Positions 42,315 to 51,327 of a stretch of DNA of 64,000 nucleotides are shown here, piece by piece. The stretch comes from an archaeon. GTDB lineage: Archaea > Thermoproteota > Nitrososphaeria > Nitrososphaerales > Gagatemarchaeaceae. The position numbers were made by a program, and so were the translations under genes. Every line of letters begins with the position of its first letter. Position 1 is the first letter of the stretch. The notes beneath the pieces are model-generated. The model was given only the letters and a program-made list of their open reading frames with translations. It ran no database searches and was not told the origin of the DNA. The stretch spans positions 62,001 to 126,000 of the forward strand of contig JAKAUC010000009.1 in the NCBI GenBank assembly GCA_021827865.1, read 5' to 3'.

Positions 42315-44165
42315 CTACGGCGGGCTGGTGACGAAGGTGTACTCCGCGCCGGTGGAGGTCACGATGATGAAGGTGTACCCCCCGCTCACCCAGTGGTAGT
42401 TCAGGGTCAGCGAGTAGGTCTCTCCGGGGCTGAGGTACACGTCGAACTCGGGGTTCGACGCGGTGTTGTAGTTCACCGTCGCGGTGGAGTTCACGACCCA
42501 CAGGCTGACCAGGTGCGACGTCGCCCCCATCAGGTTGCTGAAGTTCTCGAGACCGACCGTGACGTGGCTGTTGTTGGGCCAGGCGTCGGTGGTGGCGCTC
42601 CCGGACGACACGGTGAGCGTCAGGGTGGACGGGTTGGTCGCCCGCGGCTGGATCACGTAGAACCTGAACTCGACCGACCCCGCCGGGATCGGAGGGATGG
42701 CCGTGTTCCCGAAGACCAGCCGGTTCTGGCTGACGAAGAGCCTCACGTCGAAGACCCCGTTGTTCCAGCTGAAGCTGAACGGGCCGTTCGATATGGTGGA
42801 CGTGTCTATCTGGCTCCAGTCGAAGACATAGCTCGCGCTGGCCCCGGTCCCCACTGGACGGGCCTGGGCGAACTCGTTCACGAAAATGTAGATGTTGGCC
42901 GTCGAGGAGGCGCTCCCCAGGAAGTTGAAGGAGACCTGGGAGAGGACGCCGGGGGACTCCCCAGTCGCCCCGTTGGGGCACTCGGTAGAATTTGTGGCGT
43001 CAGTGGATGTGAGGCACGAGGGGATGATGTAGTCCAGGGTCTGGTCGACGACGTTGGCGTGATAGTAGAGCCCGATGCCGATATCGTCGAAGAACATGCG
43101 CACCTCCTGCAGCGCGTTCCCCTTCCCCGACACGCTCTTCAGGCTGAACTCCGCCCGCAGGGTGAGTATGTAGAATCCGGTCTTGGTGAACACCCGCTGG
43201 GTGCTCCCCGCGTTGGGGCCGCTGTTGGCAGTGAGGGTGGTCATGTTGATCCCGGTGGACTCGGACCACTGCGTCTCCACCGTCGACGACGTCGAAAAGC
43301 AGAGCTTCCCGGTCGCGCAGCTGCTGCCGGGGTTCGTCGGGATGGGGATGGTGTAGTTGTTCCCCGCCGGGTCCTGGATGGAGAACTGGACGTAGAGGTC
43401 GTTCAGCTCCGGGACCCCGAGGTAGAACCCGCTGAGGAACTGCGCGTAGCTGAAGTAGGCGTTGGGGCACCCGCCGGTGCAGGGGGAGGAGACCCCGAAG
43501 GTGCTCATGGCCACGTACATCTCGTACTTCCACTCGACGATGTACCCGCTCCCGGTGCTAGGCGGGTTGATGTTCGAGCTGATGAACAGGACCCCCGGCC
43601 CCGAGGGGGACCCAGGGGACGCCAGCGACGTGTCCGTCGGGTCGTAGCCGGCCAGCAGCCCCGAGCTCACCCCCGACCCCGACGGGTAGGAGACGTCGGA
43701 CGTCCACCCGGAGGTGCTGGTGGTGAAGTTCTCGTTCTGGATCGGGGTGTACTCCGCGAGCCTGTCCTGGGAGGCGAAGCTGAGCGGGAGCGGGATGGCC
43801 TGGGGGTAGGTGGACGGGGGGTTGTGCGTCGCCGTGTGGCAGAGGGTGGCGTAGTAGGGGGAGTTCTTCTCGCAGACGGGCTGGTACCCGTTGGTGTAGT
43901 TGTACGGGAGCAGCGGGCTGGCGACAGTGGGCCCGTTCCTCGCGTCGTAGGGCCCCCTGGTGGCGCTTGAGCCGAAGCTCACCCCGGTGATCTGGGTGTT
44001 GCCGAGCCCCTTCGCCTGCTGGGCGGCGTCGTATTGCTTCACCGCCATCTGGTAGCCCGTGTACTCCTCGAAGACCACCAAGAACAGGCCGGCGATCAGC
44101 AGGGCCAGGACGAGGAATATCGCCATCCCCACCACTGTCCCCACCCCCCGCCGCTTCATCTTCAT
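42315..44165 (-). CDS. Very large pilin-like surface protein
   Basis: 616 residues. The N-terminus KMKRRGVGTVVGMAIFLVLA is a class III-like signal and stem helix; the remaining about 570 residues are a beta-rich extracellular region with cysteines (ENSPYYATLCHTA, SPCTGGCPNAYFSY) and an Asn/Thr/Ser-rich surface. It lies 6 nt after a normal-sized pilin gene, so it may form a tip adhesin or a branch of the pilus. The C-terminal HWVSGGYTFIIVTSTGAEYT resembles the end of the pilin upstream. Confidence 0.78.
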   Translation of the reverse strand: MKMKRRGVGTVVGMAIFLVLALLIAGLFLVVFEEYTGYQMAVKQYDAAQQAKGLGNTQITGVSFGSSATRGPYDARNGPTVASPLLPYNYTNGYQPVCEKNSPYYATLCHTATHNPPSTYPQAIPLPLSFASQDRLAEYTPIQNENFTTSTSGWTSDVSYPSGSGVSSGLLAGYDPTDTSLASPGSPSGPGVLFISSNINPPSTGSGYIVEWKYEMYVAMSTFGVSSPCTGGCPNAYFSYAQFLSGFYLGVPELNDLYVQFSIQDPAGNNYTIPIPTNPGSSCATGKLCFSTSSTVETQWSESTGINMTTLTANSGPNAGSTQRVFTKTGFYILTLRAEFSLKSVSGKGNALQEVRMFFDDIGIGLYYHANVVDQTLDYIIPSCLTSTDATNSTECPNGATGESPGVLSQVSFNFLGSASSTANIYIFVNEFAQARPVGTGASASYVFDWSQIDTSTISNGPFSFSWNNGVFDVRLFVSQNRLVFGNTAIPPIPAGSVEFRFYVIQPRATNPSTLTLTVSSGSATTDAWPNNSHVTVGLENFSNLMGATSHLVSLWVVNSTATVNYNTASNPEFDVYLSPGETYSLTLNYHWVSGGYTFIIVTSTGAEYTFVTSPP

Positions 44166-44171
44166 CTCTCG

Positions 44172-44708
44172 CTACGCCTTCCAGTACAGGGTGACCGTGT
44201 TCCCTCTGGCCGTCGAGACCACCACGTTGTAGGCGGTCCCCGAGACCCAGTGGTAGCTCACCCTGAAGGAGCAGGAGTACCCCACCCCCACCACGAAGTA
44301 GTTCTCCCCCGCCGGCGCCACGCAGGCGTTGGTGTCCGTGGGGTTCGGGGGGGCGGCCGCGATCTGGGTCGGCCCGCTGAACTCCAGGAACTGGGACCCG
44401 GTCCCCGTGAAGCTGGTCAGGTTGCTTATGGCGATGCTGGCGACCTCCGTGGTGATGCTCCCCACGTTCCTCACGGTCACCACCACGGTCTGGGTCGGGT
44501 AGGTCCCGTTGAACTGGACGTACTCTACGATGAAGGTCTCCTCCAGCTGGCTGGTCTTCAGGCCTATGAGGTTGCCGAACCCCTGGGACCAGCTCGTGAA
44601 CGCCGCCGAGCCGAAGGCGAAGACCACGGTCCCCAGCACGACGACGATGGCGAGGACGAGCAGGGTGGCGATCATCTCGCTGACCCCCCTCCTTCTGTCC
44701 ATCTTCAT
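44172..44708 (-). CDS. Archaeal type IV pilin
   Basis: 178 residues. DRRRGVSEMIATLLVLAIVV is a class III signal with cleavage before VSEM or GVSE; the stem helix is followed by a beta-rich head (VVVTVRNVGSITTEVASIAI) ending YHWVSGTAYNVVVSTARG. The C-terminal HWVSG-x-x-Y-x-x-x-V-x-T block is shared with the large protein encoded next. The pair has no ATPase gene of its own. Confidence 0.85.
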   Translation of the reverse strand: MKMDRRRGVSEMIATLLVLAIVVVLGTVVFAFGSAAFTSWSQGFGNLIGLKTSQLEETFIVEYVQFNGTYPTQTVVVTVRNVGSITTEVASIAISNLTSFTGTGSQFLEFSGPTQIAAAPPNPTDTNACVAPAGENYFVVGVGYSCSFRVSYHWVSGTAYNVVVSTARGNTVTLYWKA

Positions 44709-44950
44709 TGCCTAGGGCCCGCCTCGATGGGAGAGCGGTCCGGGGGAGGGGGACGAGAGAGTCCTGGCTTCGTTGATACAGCCCCCGGTCATCTCATCAT
44801 GTCACTTTGTCGCGAGGGGCATGAAGTTGACTTAAGGAGGTGTAACATCCGCCGGTGCAGCCAAAGGAGAATCTCGCCCGCCCCCGTCTCCCCCGCGGAG
44901 CGCGAGACCGCGACGCCTTTACAAGCGGATGGCGCGGGAGGTATGGTGGT

Positions 44951-45778
44951 TTGACGCCTGCGGGGGCCTACGCCCAGGTGGGCGGCGGGAAGCTGTACTA
45001 CGAGGTGGCCGGGGACGCGAAGGACAGGGCCGTGGTCGTCCTCATGCATGCGGGCTTCCTCGACAGGAGGATGTGGGACGAGCAGTTCGAGCTCCTCCCG
45101 AAGAGGGGCTACAGGGCCCTGAGGTACGACCTGAGGGGGTCCGGGCTGTCCGACAGGCCCGCCGGGCCCTACGACGACGAGCGGGACCTCAAGGAGCTCC
45201 TCGACCACGCCGGGGTGAAGTCGGTCATCCCGGTGGGGATCTCCAACGGCGGGAGCGTCGCCATCGACTTCGCCCTGACCTACCCCGAGCGGGTCAGCGG
45301 CCTGGTCCTCGTCGCACCCACGGTCGACGGCTACGAGTACGGGAGCCCCCAGGAGGAGCAGATGGACCACGCCAGGGACAGGGAGTGGGAGCGCTGGGAA
45401 GAGGCCATGAAGCGCGGGAAGGTGGAGGAGGCCATCGACGTCCACCTCGCGATAATGGGGCAGTCCCTGGGGAAAGCGAAGCCCAGGGTCGCGTCCATAG
45501 CCAGGGACAACTACCATGTGTTCACGACGCCTTTCGCCGAGCTGAGGCGCCCGAAGGCCCAGCCCGCCTTCAAGAGGCTCGGGGAGATACGCGCCCCCAC
45601 CCTGCTGATCTGGGGGGACAGCGACGTCCCCGGGCAGATCACCCTCGCCGAAAGGGTCCACCAGAAGATACCCAGGTCGTCCAGGATACTCGTCCGGGGG
45701 GCCGACCACCTGGTGAACATCTCTCAGCCCGGGGCCTTCAACGAGGCCCTCCTCTCCTTCCTGGGCTCCAGGCCCTAG
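44951..45778 (+). CDS. Alpha/beta-hydrolase
   Basis: 275 residues from the TTG at 44951; CTTTACAA about 30 nt upstream suggests leaderless initiation. The fold is clear: VVVLMHAGFLDRRMWDEQ (oxyanion loop H-A-G-F), RYDLRGSGLSDRP, the nucleophile elbow VGISNGGSVA (serine in G-x-S-N-G, a less common elbow), the acid in IWGDSDVPG and the histidine in GADHLVN. Substrate unknown; esterase, lactonase or haloperoxidase-like. Confidence 0.85.
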   Translation: MTPAGAYAQVGGGKLYYEVAGDAKDRAVVVLMHAGFLDRRMWDEQFELLPKRGYRALRYDLRGSGLSDRPAGPYDDERDLKELLDHAGVKSVIPVGISNGGSVAIDFALTYPERVSGLVLVAPTVDGYEYGSPQEEQMDHARDREWERWEEAMKRGKVEEAIDVHLAIMGQSLGKAKPRVASIARDNYHVFTTPFAELRRPKAQPAFKRLGEIRAPTLLIWGDSDVPGQITLAERVHQKIPRSSRILVRGADHLVNISQPGAFNEALLSFLGSRP

Positions 45779-46755
45779 GCTGACCTGGTCGCGGCCTCGA
45801 GGACCTCCTTCACCTTCCTCACCACGCCGGACCCGTCGAAGTCCTCGACCAGGGAGACGCCGTAGCCCGTCTCCAGCCTCTTAGCGTCCTCCGACGCCGC
45901 CGGGATGGTCACCAGGACCGCCCTGTTGGGCTTTATGTCGAAGGCCTTGGCGAAGAACGCTATGACAGCGCTGGGGTCGACGGGCTTCGTGTCGACGGCC
46001 ACCTGGAGGGCCACGGTCTCCCCGTCCTTCTTGGCGTAGACGTCCAGCGAGTGGACCGACCCGGACTGCCCCTGGACCTTGGCCGGGGCCGAGACTTCGT
46101 ACCCCATCCCCGTGAGCATGGCAGCCAGCTCCGGGTCGAGGAGCAGGGTGTTCCTCAGCTCCACCAGGGCCTTCTCGTTCACCGAGTAGGCGTCTATGGC
46201 GACCAGGGCGAGGTCGGCGGTGGAGAACTCGTGGTTCCCCTCCTTGCAGACGAATACAAGCCTGGGGGTGCTGGTCTTGGAGAGGCAGTTCTGGCACTCG
46301 TACCACACGCCGGAGACCCTGAGCTCGTTCTGGGCGCGTATGGGCCTCCCGCAGTTCGGGCACTGGAGGGTCCCGTTCTTGTCGAAGCGCGAGTCGTCCC
46401 CTATGTAGCCGCAGTAGGTGTGCTCCACCAGGGACCTCTTCACCGACGTCTTCGACCTGCACTTCAGGCACTCCACCATGACCATGGGGTCGGCCCTCAT
46501 GTGGGCCGGGCACATTATCACCTGCCTGCTCGAAGCCTTCCTGAGTATCGCCTGCTCCACCATCTCCCCTATCCACCCCTTCACGTCCACTTCCAGCCCC
46601 AGCACCTCCTCGGCCAGGAGGTAGTGGACCCGCCCGTCCCCGCCTATGACCGGCTCCAGGAGGACGTTCTCGGTGAGCATCCGGCGCAGGAGCTCCCTGG
46701 CGTTGGGGTCGCTGTAGAGCCGGGTCGCTTCTATCCTGGGGGCTGGTGCCTGCAC
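45775..46755 (-). CDS. Zinc-ribbon (TackOD1-like) protein with endonuclease-fold C-terminal domain
   Basis: 326 residues. The middle carries several zinc ligands: IMCPAH, VECLKCRSKT, EHTYCGYIG, LQCPNCGRP, YECQNCLSK, VFVCKEG. The H-x-x-C-G-Y-I-G ... C-P-N-C-G arrangement resembles the thaumarchaeal TackOD1 output domain. The last about 120 residues (LTGMGYEVSAPAKVQGQSGS ... DVYAKKDGETVALQV ... VLVTIPAASEDAKRL ... GVSLVED) look like a Mrr/REase-type fold and match the C-terminus of the TrmB-like regulator at 14061. It precedes pilus operon 2 proteins as last gene; 7 nt separate it from the TadC-like gene. Confidence 0.75.
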   Translation of the reverse strand: MQAPAPRIEATRLYSDPNARELLRRMLTENVLLEPVIGGDGRVHYLLAEEVLGLEVDVKGWIGEMVEQAILRKASSRQVIMCPAHMRADPMVMVECLKCRSKTSVKRSLVEHTYCGYIGDDSRFDKNGTLQCPNCGRPIRAQNELRVSGVWYECQNCLSKTSTPRLVFVCKEGNHEFSTADLALVAIDAYSVNEKALVELRNTLLLDPELAAMLTGMGYEVSAPAKVQGQSGSVHSLDVYAKKDGETVALQVAVDTKPVDPSAVIAFFAKAFDIKPNRAVLVTIPAASEDAKRLETGYGVSLVEDFDGSGVVRKVKEVLEAATRSA

Positions 46756-46762
46756 TCCATCA

Positions 46763-47626
46763 TCACCCTACGAAGAGCTGGAACGCCAGCACGGTGGCCA
46801 CCACGAGTATGATGATGTGTTTGATCCCCGCTGCGAAGGACGCTTCCCCCAGCTTCCCCGCCCCCAGCCCCCCTATCACAGCCTCGACCAGGGCGACCTG
46901 GAAGAACGCGCTCTTGATGGACGAGAGGCTTATCCCCTGCAGGCCCTGGAAGGCGACGGCGGCCCCGGCGGCCGAGCCCTGGGTGCTGATGAGGCCTGCG
47001 AAGAACGTGTCTATCATGACTATGGCGATCCCGAGGAATATGAAGACAGCGATATACGTTGTGAGGGTGAAGGGCTTGAGGGAGGTCCTGACCTCCTTCT
47101 CGATCTGGTGGAGCTCCATGGTGTGCCTCTGGATGGCCTCGAGCATCTCCTCCACCTTCCCCCCGGACCTGTTCGCCTCCAGCAGCACCCCGAATGTCCT
47201 CTTCGCTATCCTCGAGTCCAGGCGCTTCATCTCCATGCGGATGGCGTCCTCGAAGGGGACCCCCCACGAGAGCTGGGTCCTGATCCTGACCAGCTCCCTG
47301 GTGAGGGGCCCATAGTCGTTGTCGGCCGCCATCTCCAGGGACCGGGTGAGGCTGAAGCCGGTCTTCGTGTTGCTGGTCACGTCGGAGAGGAACGTCGGGA
47401 GGGCGTCGTCTATCTTCCCCCTCCAGCGGTCGAACATCCAGTCGACCATCCCAGGGACGGCCATGAACCCGACCCCGACCAGGAGCATGGTCGAAGGGAG
47501 GGGGAACGGGAAGCCGACGCCGAGGAAGAGGTTCAGCACGGCTATGGCCGCCAGGGCCGCGGCCGCCCCGGCTGCCGCCCCCAGGTACACCGCCCTGCGC
47601 CTCTCGTGGAGCTCCCTCACCCCCAA
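46763..47626 (-). CDS. TadC-like (GspF) pilus assembly membrane protein, operon 2
   Basis: 287 residues. One T2SSF domain (LPTFLSDVTSNTKTGFSLTR ... WGVPFEDAIRMEMKRL) between N-terminal helices (AAALAAIAVLNLFLGV, LLVGVGFMAVPG) and C-terminal helices (YIAVFIFLGIAIVMIDTFF, IKHIIILVVATVLAFQLF). Together with the TadB-like protein just upstream it supplies the two F domains that are fused in one protein in operon 1. Starts one base after the stop of that gene. Confidence 0.86.
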   Translation of the reverse strand: MGVRELHERRRAVYLGAAAGAAAALAAIAVLNLFLGVGFPFPLPSTMLLVGVGFMAVPGMVDWMFDRWRGKIDDALPTFLSDVTSNTKTGFSLTRSLEMAADNDYGPLTRELVRIRTQLSWGVPFEDAIRMEMKRLDSRIAKRTFGVLLEANRSGGKVEEMLEAIQRHTMELHQIEKEVRTSLKPFTLTTYIAVFIFLGIAIVMIDTFFAGLISTQGSAAGAAVAFQGLQGISLSSIKSAFFQVALVEAVIGGLGAGKLGEASFAAGIKHIIILVVATVLAFQLFVG

Positions 47627-47627
47627 C

Positions 47628-48527
47628 CTAGTCGACCTCCTTCCTCACAGTCTGGTCCGCCAGGATGAGGCTGACCAGGCCGCCGAACGGGACGAAGAGG
47701 TACCCCACCAGGTACATGAGGGTGAGGACGTTGAGCCCCCCCAGGGACCCCACTATGGCCCCCATCACTGAGAACATGATCAGGAGCAGCAGCGGCGCGA
47801 CCACGAGGACTATGGTGTAGATCTCGGCGACCATCCCCACGTTCTCCCCGACCGCCTTGGCCTGGAGCCTCCTGTCGAGCATCATGGCGGAGGCGGCCCT
47901 CCCCAGGTAGGTGGTGAGGTCGCTGCCCGACACCGAGGCCGACCTGAACCCGTCGAGGAAGTCCCCGAACCTGTCGGACGGCGACCTCCTGATCTCAGCT
48001 TCCACCGCCTGGGAGAGGTCCATCCCCATGGTGGCCATGTCCCTGACCAGCATCCTGGACTCGTGGGCGACGACCCCCCCTTCCTCCTCCCTGGCGAGGA
48101 CGTCGAATATCCTCTCAGGGGTGACCCCGGCCGTGGCGAGGACCGACATGTGCCCCACGGCGTAGGGGAGCTCGGCGTCGAGCCTCCGCCCCCTGGACCT
48201 CGCCCTGGTGGTGGGGAAGAAGTAGAACGCGGCCAGGCACCCGGCGAAGGCGAGGGCCCCGGACCCGACCGGGAGAAGGAGCATGAAACCAAGCGGGAGC
48301 CCGCCGTAGAACGCGGTGGTGAACCCGGCCAGGGCCCCTGCGACCCCGGCGACCGTCGCCGTGAAGAGGGCCCCGGCGACGTAGGCGTGGAATGTGACCA
48401 TCAGCCCGCTCTTCGCCAGGTCGCCCCGGACGTCCCTGAAGACCCCTTCGAAGCGCCGGGCGTAGGGGGCGTAGAGGACGTAGGACGCGCCCCAGAACCC
48501 AAGCCGGGCGCCCTGCTGGCGCGTCAA
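47628..48527 (-). CDS. TadB-like (GspF) pilus assembly membrane protein, operon 2
   Basis: About 299 residues from the TTG at 48527, which overlaps the stop of the ATPase gene as TTGA. A T2SSF domain (LPYAVGHMSVLATAGVTPER ... FGDFLDGFRSASVSGSDLTT) lies between pairs of helices (LPLGFMLLLPVGSGALAFAG, IYTIVLVVAPLLLLIMFSV, LTLMYLVGYLFVPFGGLV). Same coupling by TTGA as in operon 1. Longer open frame upstream is antisense-like and Arg-rich. Confidence 0.85.
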   Translation of the reverse strand: MTRQQGARLGFWGASYVLYAPYARRFEGVFRDVRGDLAKSGLMVTFHAYVAGALFTATVAGVAGALAGFTTAFYGGLPLGFMLLLPVGSGALAFAGCLAAFYFFPTTRARSRGRRLDAELPYAVGHMSVLATAGVTPERIFDVLAREEEGGVVAHESRMLVRDMATMGMDLSQAVEAEIRRSPSDRFGDFLDGFRSASVSGSDLTTYLGRAASAMMLDRRLQAKAVGENVGMVAEIYTIVLVVAPLLLLIMFSVMGAIVGSLGGLNVLTLMYLVGYLFVPFGGLVSLILADQTVRKEVD

Positions 48528-50341
48528 GGCGTCGCCTCGAGCTCGGTCCTCGCCCTGCTGGCCATGGCGTAGGGGTTCCCGTAGAACTCCTGCACGTAGC
48601 TGGTGACCTCCTTGTAGGATCGGTAGTTCTTCCCGGCGAGCCACTCGAGGAAGACCTTCCTGGACTCGAGGTCCCGCCTGATCTCGTCGGGGCGGAGCCC
48701 GTACCTCTGGTTGATCTTGTCGACCAGCCTGCTCCTCCCGGTCCCGAGGAGCCTGTCGGTGACGGGGTCCCACCTGTAGACCTCGTTCATCACCATCTCG
48801 TTGGTCCTGCTGTCGTAGCCGAGTATCTCGTTGACGCTCACGATGCGTCTCACGGACCTGTCCCCTATCCTGAGCTTGAGCTGGAGGACTATGCAGTCGA
48901 GGCTGGTCCCCACAAGGCTCCGGGGGAGGCTCATGGGTTCGGTGGTGAGCCTGTTGAAGACAGCCTCCACGGAGTCGGCGTGGATGGTCCCCATCCCCCC
49001 GTGGCCCGTCGAGATCGCCTGGAAGAGGGTGAACGCCTCCTTCCCCCTGATCTCCCCCACTATGATGACGTCCGGCCTCTGCCTGAGGGCGTTCCTGACC
49101 AGGTCGAAGAGGGTGATCTCCCCGACGCCCCCCTCCGCCCTGCTGACCTCCTGCACCCAGTTCTCCTGGGGTAATCTAAGTTCGGCGGTGTCTTCAATGG
49201 TTATGACCTTCTGGCCCGGGGAGATGAAGGTCGACAGAGTGTTCAGGGTGGTCGTCTTCCCGCAGGCGGTGGCACCGGAGACGAGCATCGCCAGCCTCTT
49301 CTCCACCAGATACCACAGGTAGGCCGCGACCTCGGCGTTCAGCGTGTTGTACTTGATGAGGTCGATGACGGTGAACGGGTCCTCCTTGAATTTCCTTATG
49401 GTGAAGGTGCTCCCCCTCTGGGTGATCTCCTTGCCGTAGGTGAGGTGGAGCCTGCTCCCGTCCTGGAGGGAGGCGTCCACCATCGGGAGGGCCAGCGAGA
49501 TGTGCTTCCCCGAGACGTAGGCGAGCTTGGAGACGAAGGTGTCGAGCTCCTTGTCCGTCTCGAAGGTCACGTTGGTCGGGATGGACTCGTAGTCCCTGTG
49601 CCAGACGTAGAGGGGTATCTTGGAGCCGTCGCAGGAGATGTCCTCTATGAGGGGGTCGAGCATCAGCGGGTCGATCTTACCCAGGTGGATGAAGTCCCTG
49701 GTGAAGTAGTACTGGAGCTTGCGCATGCTGGGCCTGGGGATCTTGAACCCGTAGGTCTGGGCCAGCTTCGCGACCTTGTCGGAGAGGAAAGCCTCCGCCT
49801 TCTCCCTGGTCTCTATGCTCCGGAGGTCCACGTCCATCTCCTCTATGAGGAGCTCCTTCAGGCCGGCGAACTGCTTCTTCTCGTCGGCGGTCAGCTCGGG
49901 CTCTATCACGACGTACCTGTACCCCTCCACCCCCTCCTCCTTCGCTATGGCGCCGTAGACGTTCAGGGCCCCGGTCTTCAGGGGGAAGACCTCGACGAAG
50001 TTCTTGGAGGCCGACTCGGCGAGCATGAGGTCCAGGGAGGCGCGGCCGAGCCCCTTGGGTTCCGCCCTGGCTGGCCCCGGCGCCAGGGGCGCTCGCCCCC
50101 GCCCCCTGGCCGACCCCAGGACCACGGCCTCGAAGCCGACCACCACTACCACGGCCCCCGCGAGGACGTCCATGGCGCCGCCTGTCCCGAGGCCCAGGGC
50201 CTCCCCGAACAGGAGCGAGAGCGGGAGCACCGGCCTCTGGAAGGCTGCCAGGGCGGAGACCTCGGCCAGCAGGTAGACGAGGGCCCCCCCGAGGGCCCAG
50301 AGCGAGAGCCCGTCCGGAACCGACCCTAGTACCCGCTTCAT
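48524..50341 (-). CDS. TadA/FlaI-like secretion ATPase with N-terminal membrane segments, operon 2
   Basis: About 605 residues from the ATG at 50341; a CTTAAG element centred about 28 nt upstream supports this start. The ATPase core shows SGATACGKTTTLN (Walker A), VITIEDTAEL, PDVIIVGEIRGKEA and ISTGHGGMGTIHAD. Unlike most family members it has two or three membrane-like segments in its first 100 residues (LSLWALGGALVYLLAEVSAL, GGAMDVLAGAVVVVVGFEAV). The C-terminal EWLAGKNYRSYKEVTSYVQ matches the operon 1 ATPase. It leads an operon with TadB-, TadC-like and zinc proteins. Confidence 0.88.
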   Translation of the reverse strand: MKRVLGSVPDGLSLWALGGALVYLLAEVSALAAFQRPVLPLSLLFGEALGLGTGGAMDVLAGAVVVVVGFEAVVLGSARGRGRAPLAPGPARAEPKGLGRASLDLMLAESASKNFVEVFPLKTGALNVYGAIAKEEGVEGYRYVVIEPELTADEKKQFAGLKELLIEEMDVDLRSIETREKAEAFLSDKVAKLAQTYGFKIPRPSMRKLQYYFTRDFIHLGKIDPLMLDPLIEDISCDGSKIPLYVWHRDYESIPTNVTFETDKELDTFVSKLAYVSGKHISLALPMVDASLQDGSRLHLTYGKEITQRGSTFTIRKFKEDPFTVIDLIKYNTLNAEVAAYLWYLVEKRLAMLVSGATACGKTTTLNTLSTFISPGQKVITIEDTAELRLPQENWVQEVSRAEGGVGEITLFDLVRNALRQRPDVIIVGEIRGKEAFTLFQAISTGHGGMGTIHADSVEAVFNRLTTEPMSLPRSLVGTSLDCIVLQLKLRIGDRSVRRIVSVNEILGYDSRTNEMVMNEVYRWDPVTDRLLGTGRSRLVDKINQRYGLRPDEIRRDLESRKVFLEWLAGKNYRSYKEVTSYVQEFYGNPYAMASRARTELEATP

Positions 50342-50488
50342 GGAACCCGTCCGCGCACCGTTGTCGCTTAAGGATGTGTCACAACGGAAGGTGCACACAC
50401 CAGCGCATCACGCCCCCCGTCCCCCTGCAGGGCCGGGCGAGGAGAACTTCTTCACCCCCCTTAAGAACAGCCGGAGGACCTGCGCTTC

Positions 50489-51271
50489 GTGCGTCTGCGA
50501 AAGGATGTCAACGTCTACCTCTTCGACCCCACGAGGAAGTACTTCCACATCGTGATAGAGCTCGAGAACGTCCCCGGGGCGCTCAGGAGCGTCCTCGAGG
50601 TGATGCACGGCCTCAACCTCAACATCCTCGGGAGCTTCACTTCGGTGGACAGCGCGGCCAGGCTCGGGGTCTGGAGCGGGTTCGTCGAGGACAGCGACCA
50701 CAGCGCCATGGACCTGAAGAGGAGGCTCGGGGCGTCCCCGGTGGTCCACGACGCCATGGTGGTGGAGAGCAACAAGGGGTTCCTCGTGGACAGCCTGCAC
50801 TTCCCGGTGACGTTCAACACCGGGACCAGGGCGGTGATGATGGGGGCGAAGTCCCTGGCGAGCATGCTCAGCTCGGTGACCGAGAGGTTCGGGTCCGGGG
50901 GGAACGTGATACTCTACGAAGAGGGGGCGTCCTACGGCAGGGAGCTCGGCCAGGAGTACCTGCTGCGGATGGGGGCCGACTTCATAATGGCGAACTTCGA
51001 GGACGTCGTCAAGCTCTACCAGGCGCTGGGGTGGTTCAAGGTGGAGGGGGTGAAGGCGGGACCGAACTGGGAGCAGGTCGTCGTGAGGGTCGCCGAGAGC
51101 TTCGAGTGCTCCGGGGTGGAGTCCAAGGTCCCCCACAGCCACTTCGTCAGGGGGCACCTCGAGGGGATGCTCACCTCCTGGCTGGGGAGCCCCATGGAGT
51201 GCAAGGAGACGCTCTGCATCGCCCGGGGCGACAAGGCGTGCGAGTTCGTCCTGACGCCCAGGCCGGCCTAG
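50489..51271 (+). CDS. ACT-like plus V4R-domain sensor, metal site intact
   Basis: 260 residues, GTG start; CCTTAAG about 27 nt upstream. Residues 15-85 look like an ACT domain (FHIVIELENVPGALRSVLE, VMHGLNLNILGSFTSVDSA). The V4R part has EEGASYGRELGQEYL, then the metal-binding region AESFECSGVESKVPHSHF, RGHLEGMLTSWLG, ECKETLCIARGDKACEF. Conserved Cys and His suggest zinc binding as in V4R proteins, which bind hydrophobic small molecules. It is divergent from the operon 2 ATPase and next to a GT39-like gene. Confidence 0.8.
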   Translation: MRLRKDVNVYLFDPTRKYFHIVIELENVPGALRSVLEVMHGLNLNILGSFTSVDSAARLGVWSGFVEDSDHSAMDLKRRLGASPVVHDAMVVESNKGFLVDSLHFPVTFNTGTRAVMMGAKSLASMLSSVTERFGSGGNVILYEEGASYGRELGQEYLLRMGADFIMANFEDVVKLYQALGWFKVEGVKAGPNWEQVVVRVAESFECSGVESKVPHSHFVRGHLEGMLTSWLGSPMECKETLCIARGDKACEFVLTPRPA

Positions 51272-51327
51272 GGGCCGCAGGTCCGGCTCCGCTCAGGTTT
51301 TTGTAGCGCACACAAACGAGGACCACC

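Noticed and set aside
42393-43970. 525-residue open frame on the plus strand
   Set aside because: Antisense to the large pilin-like gene; Arg/Gly/Val/Pro-rich with no motif. Typical shadow frame in GC-rich DNA.
44830-44850. AAGGAGGTGTAA, a near-perfect Shine-Dalgarno sequence
   Set aside because: No plausible gene follows at the right distance; the hydrolase start at 44951 is explained better by its TATA element.
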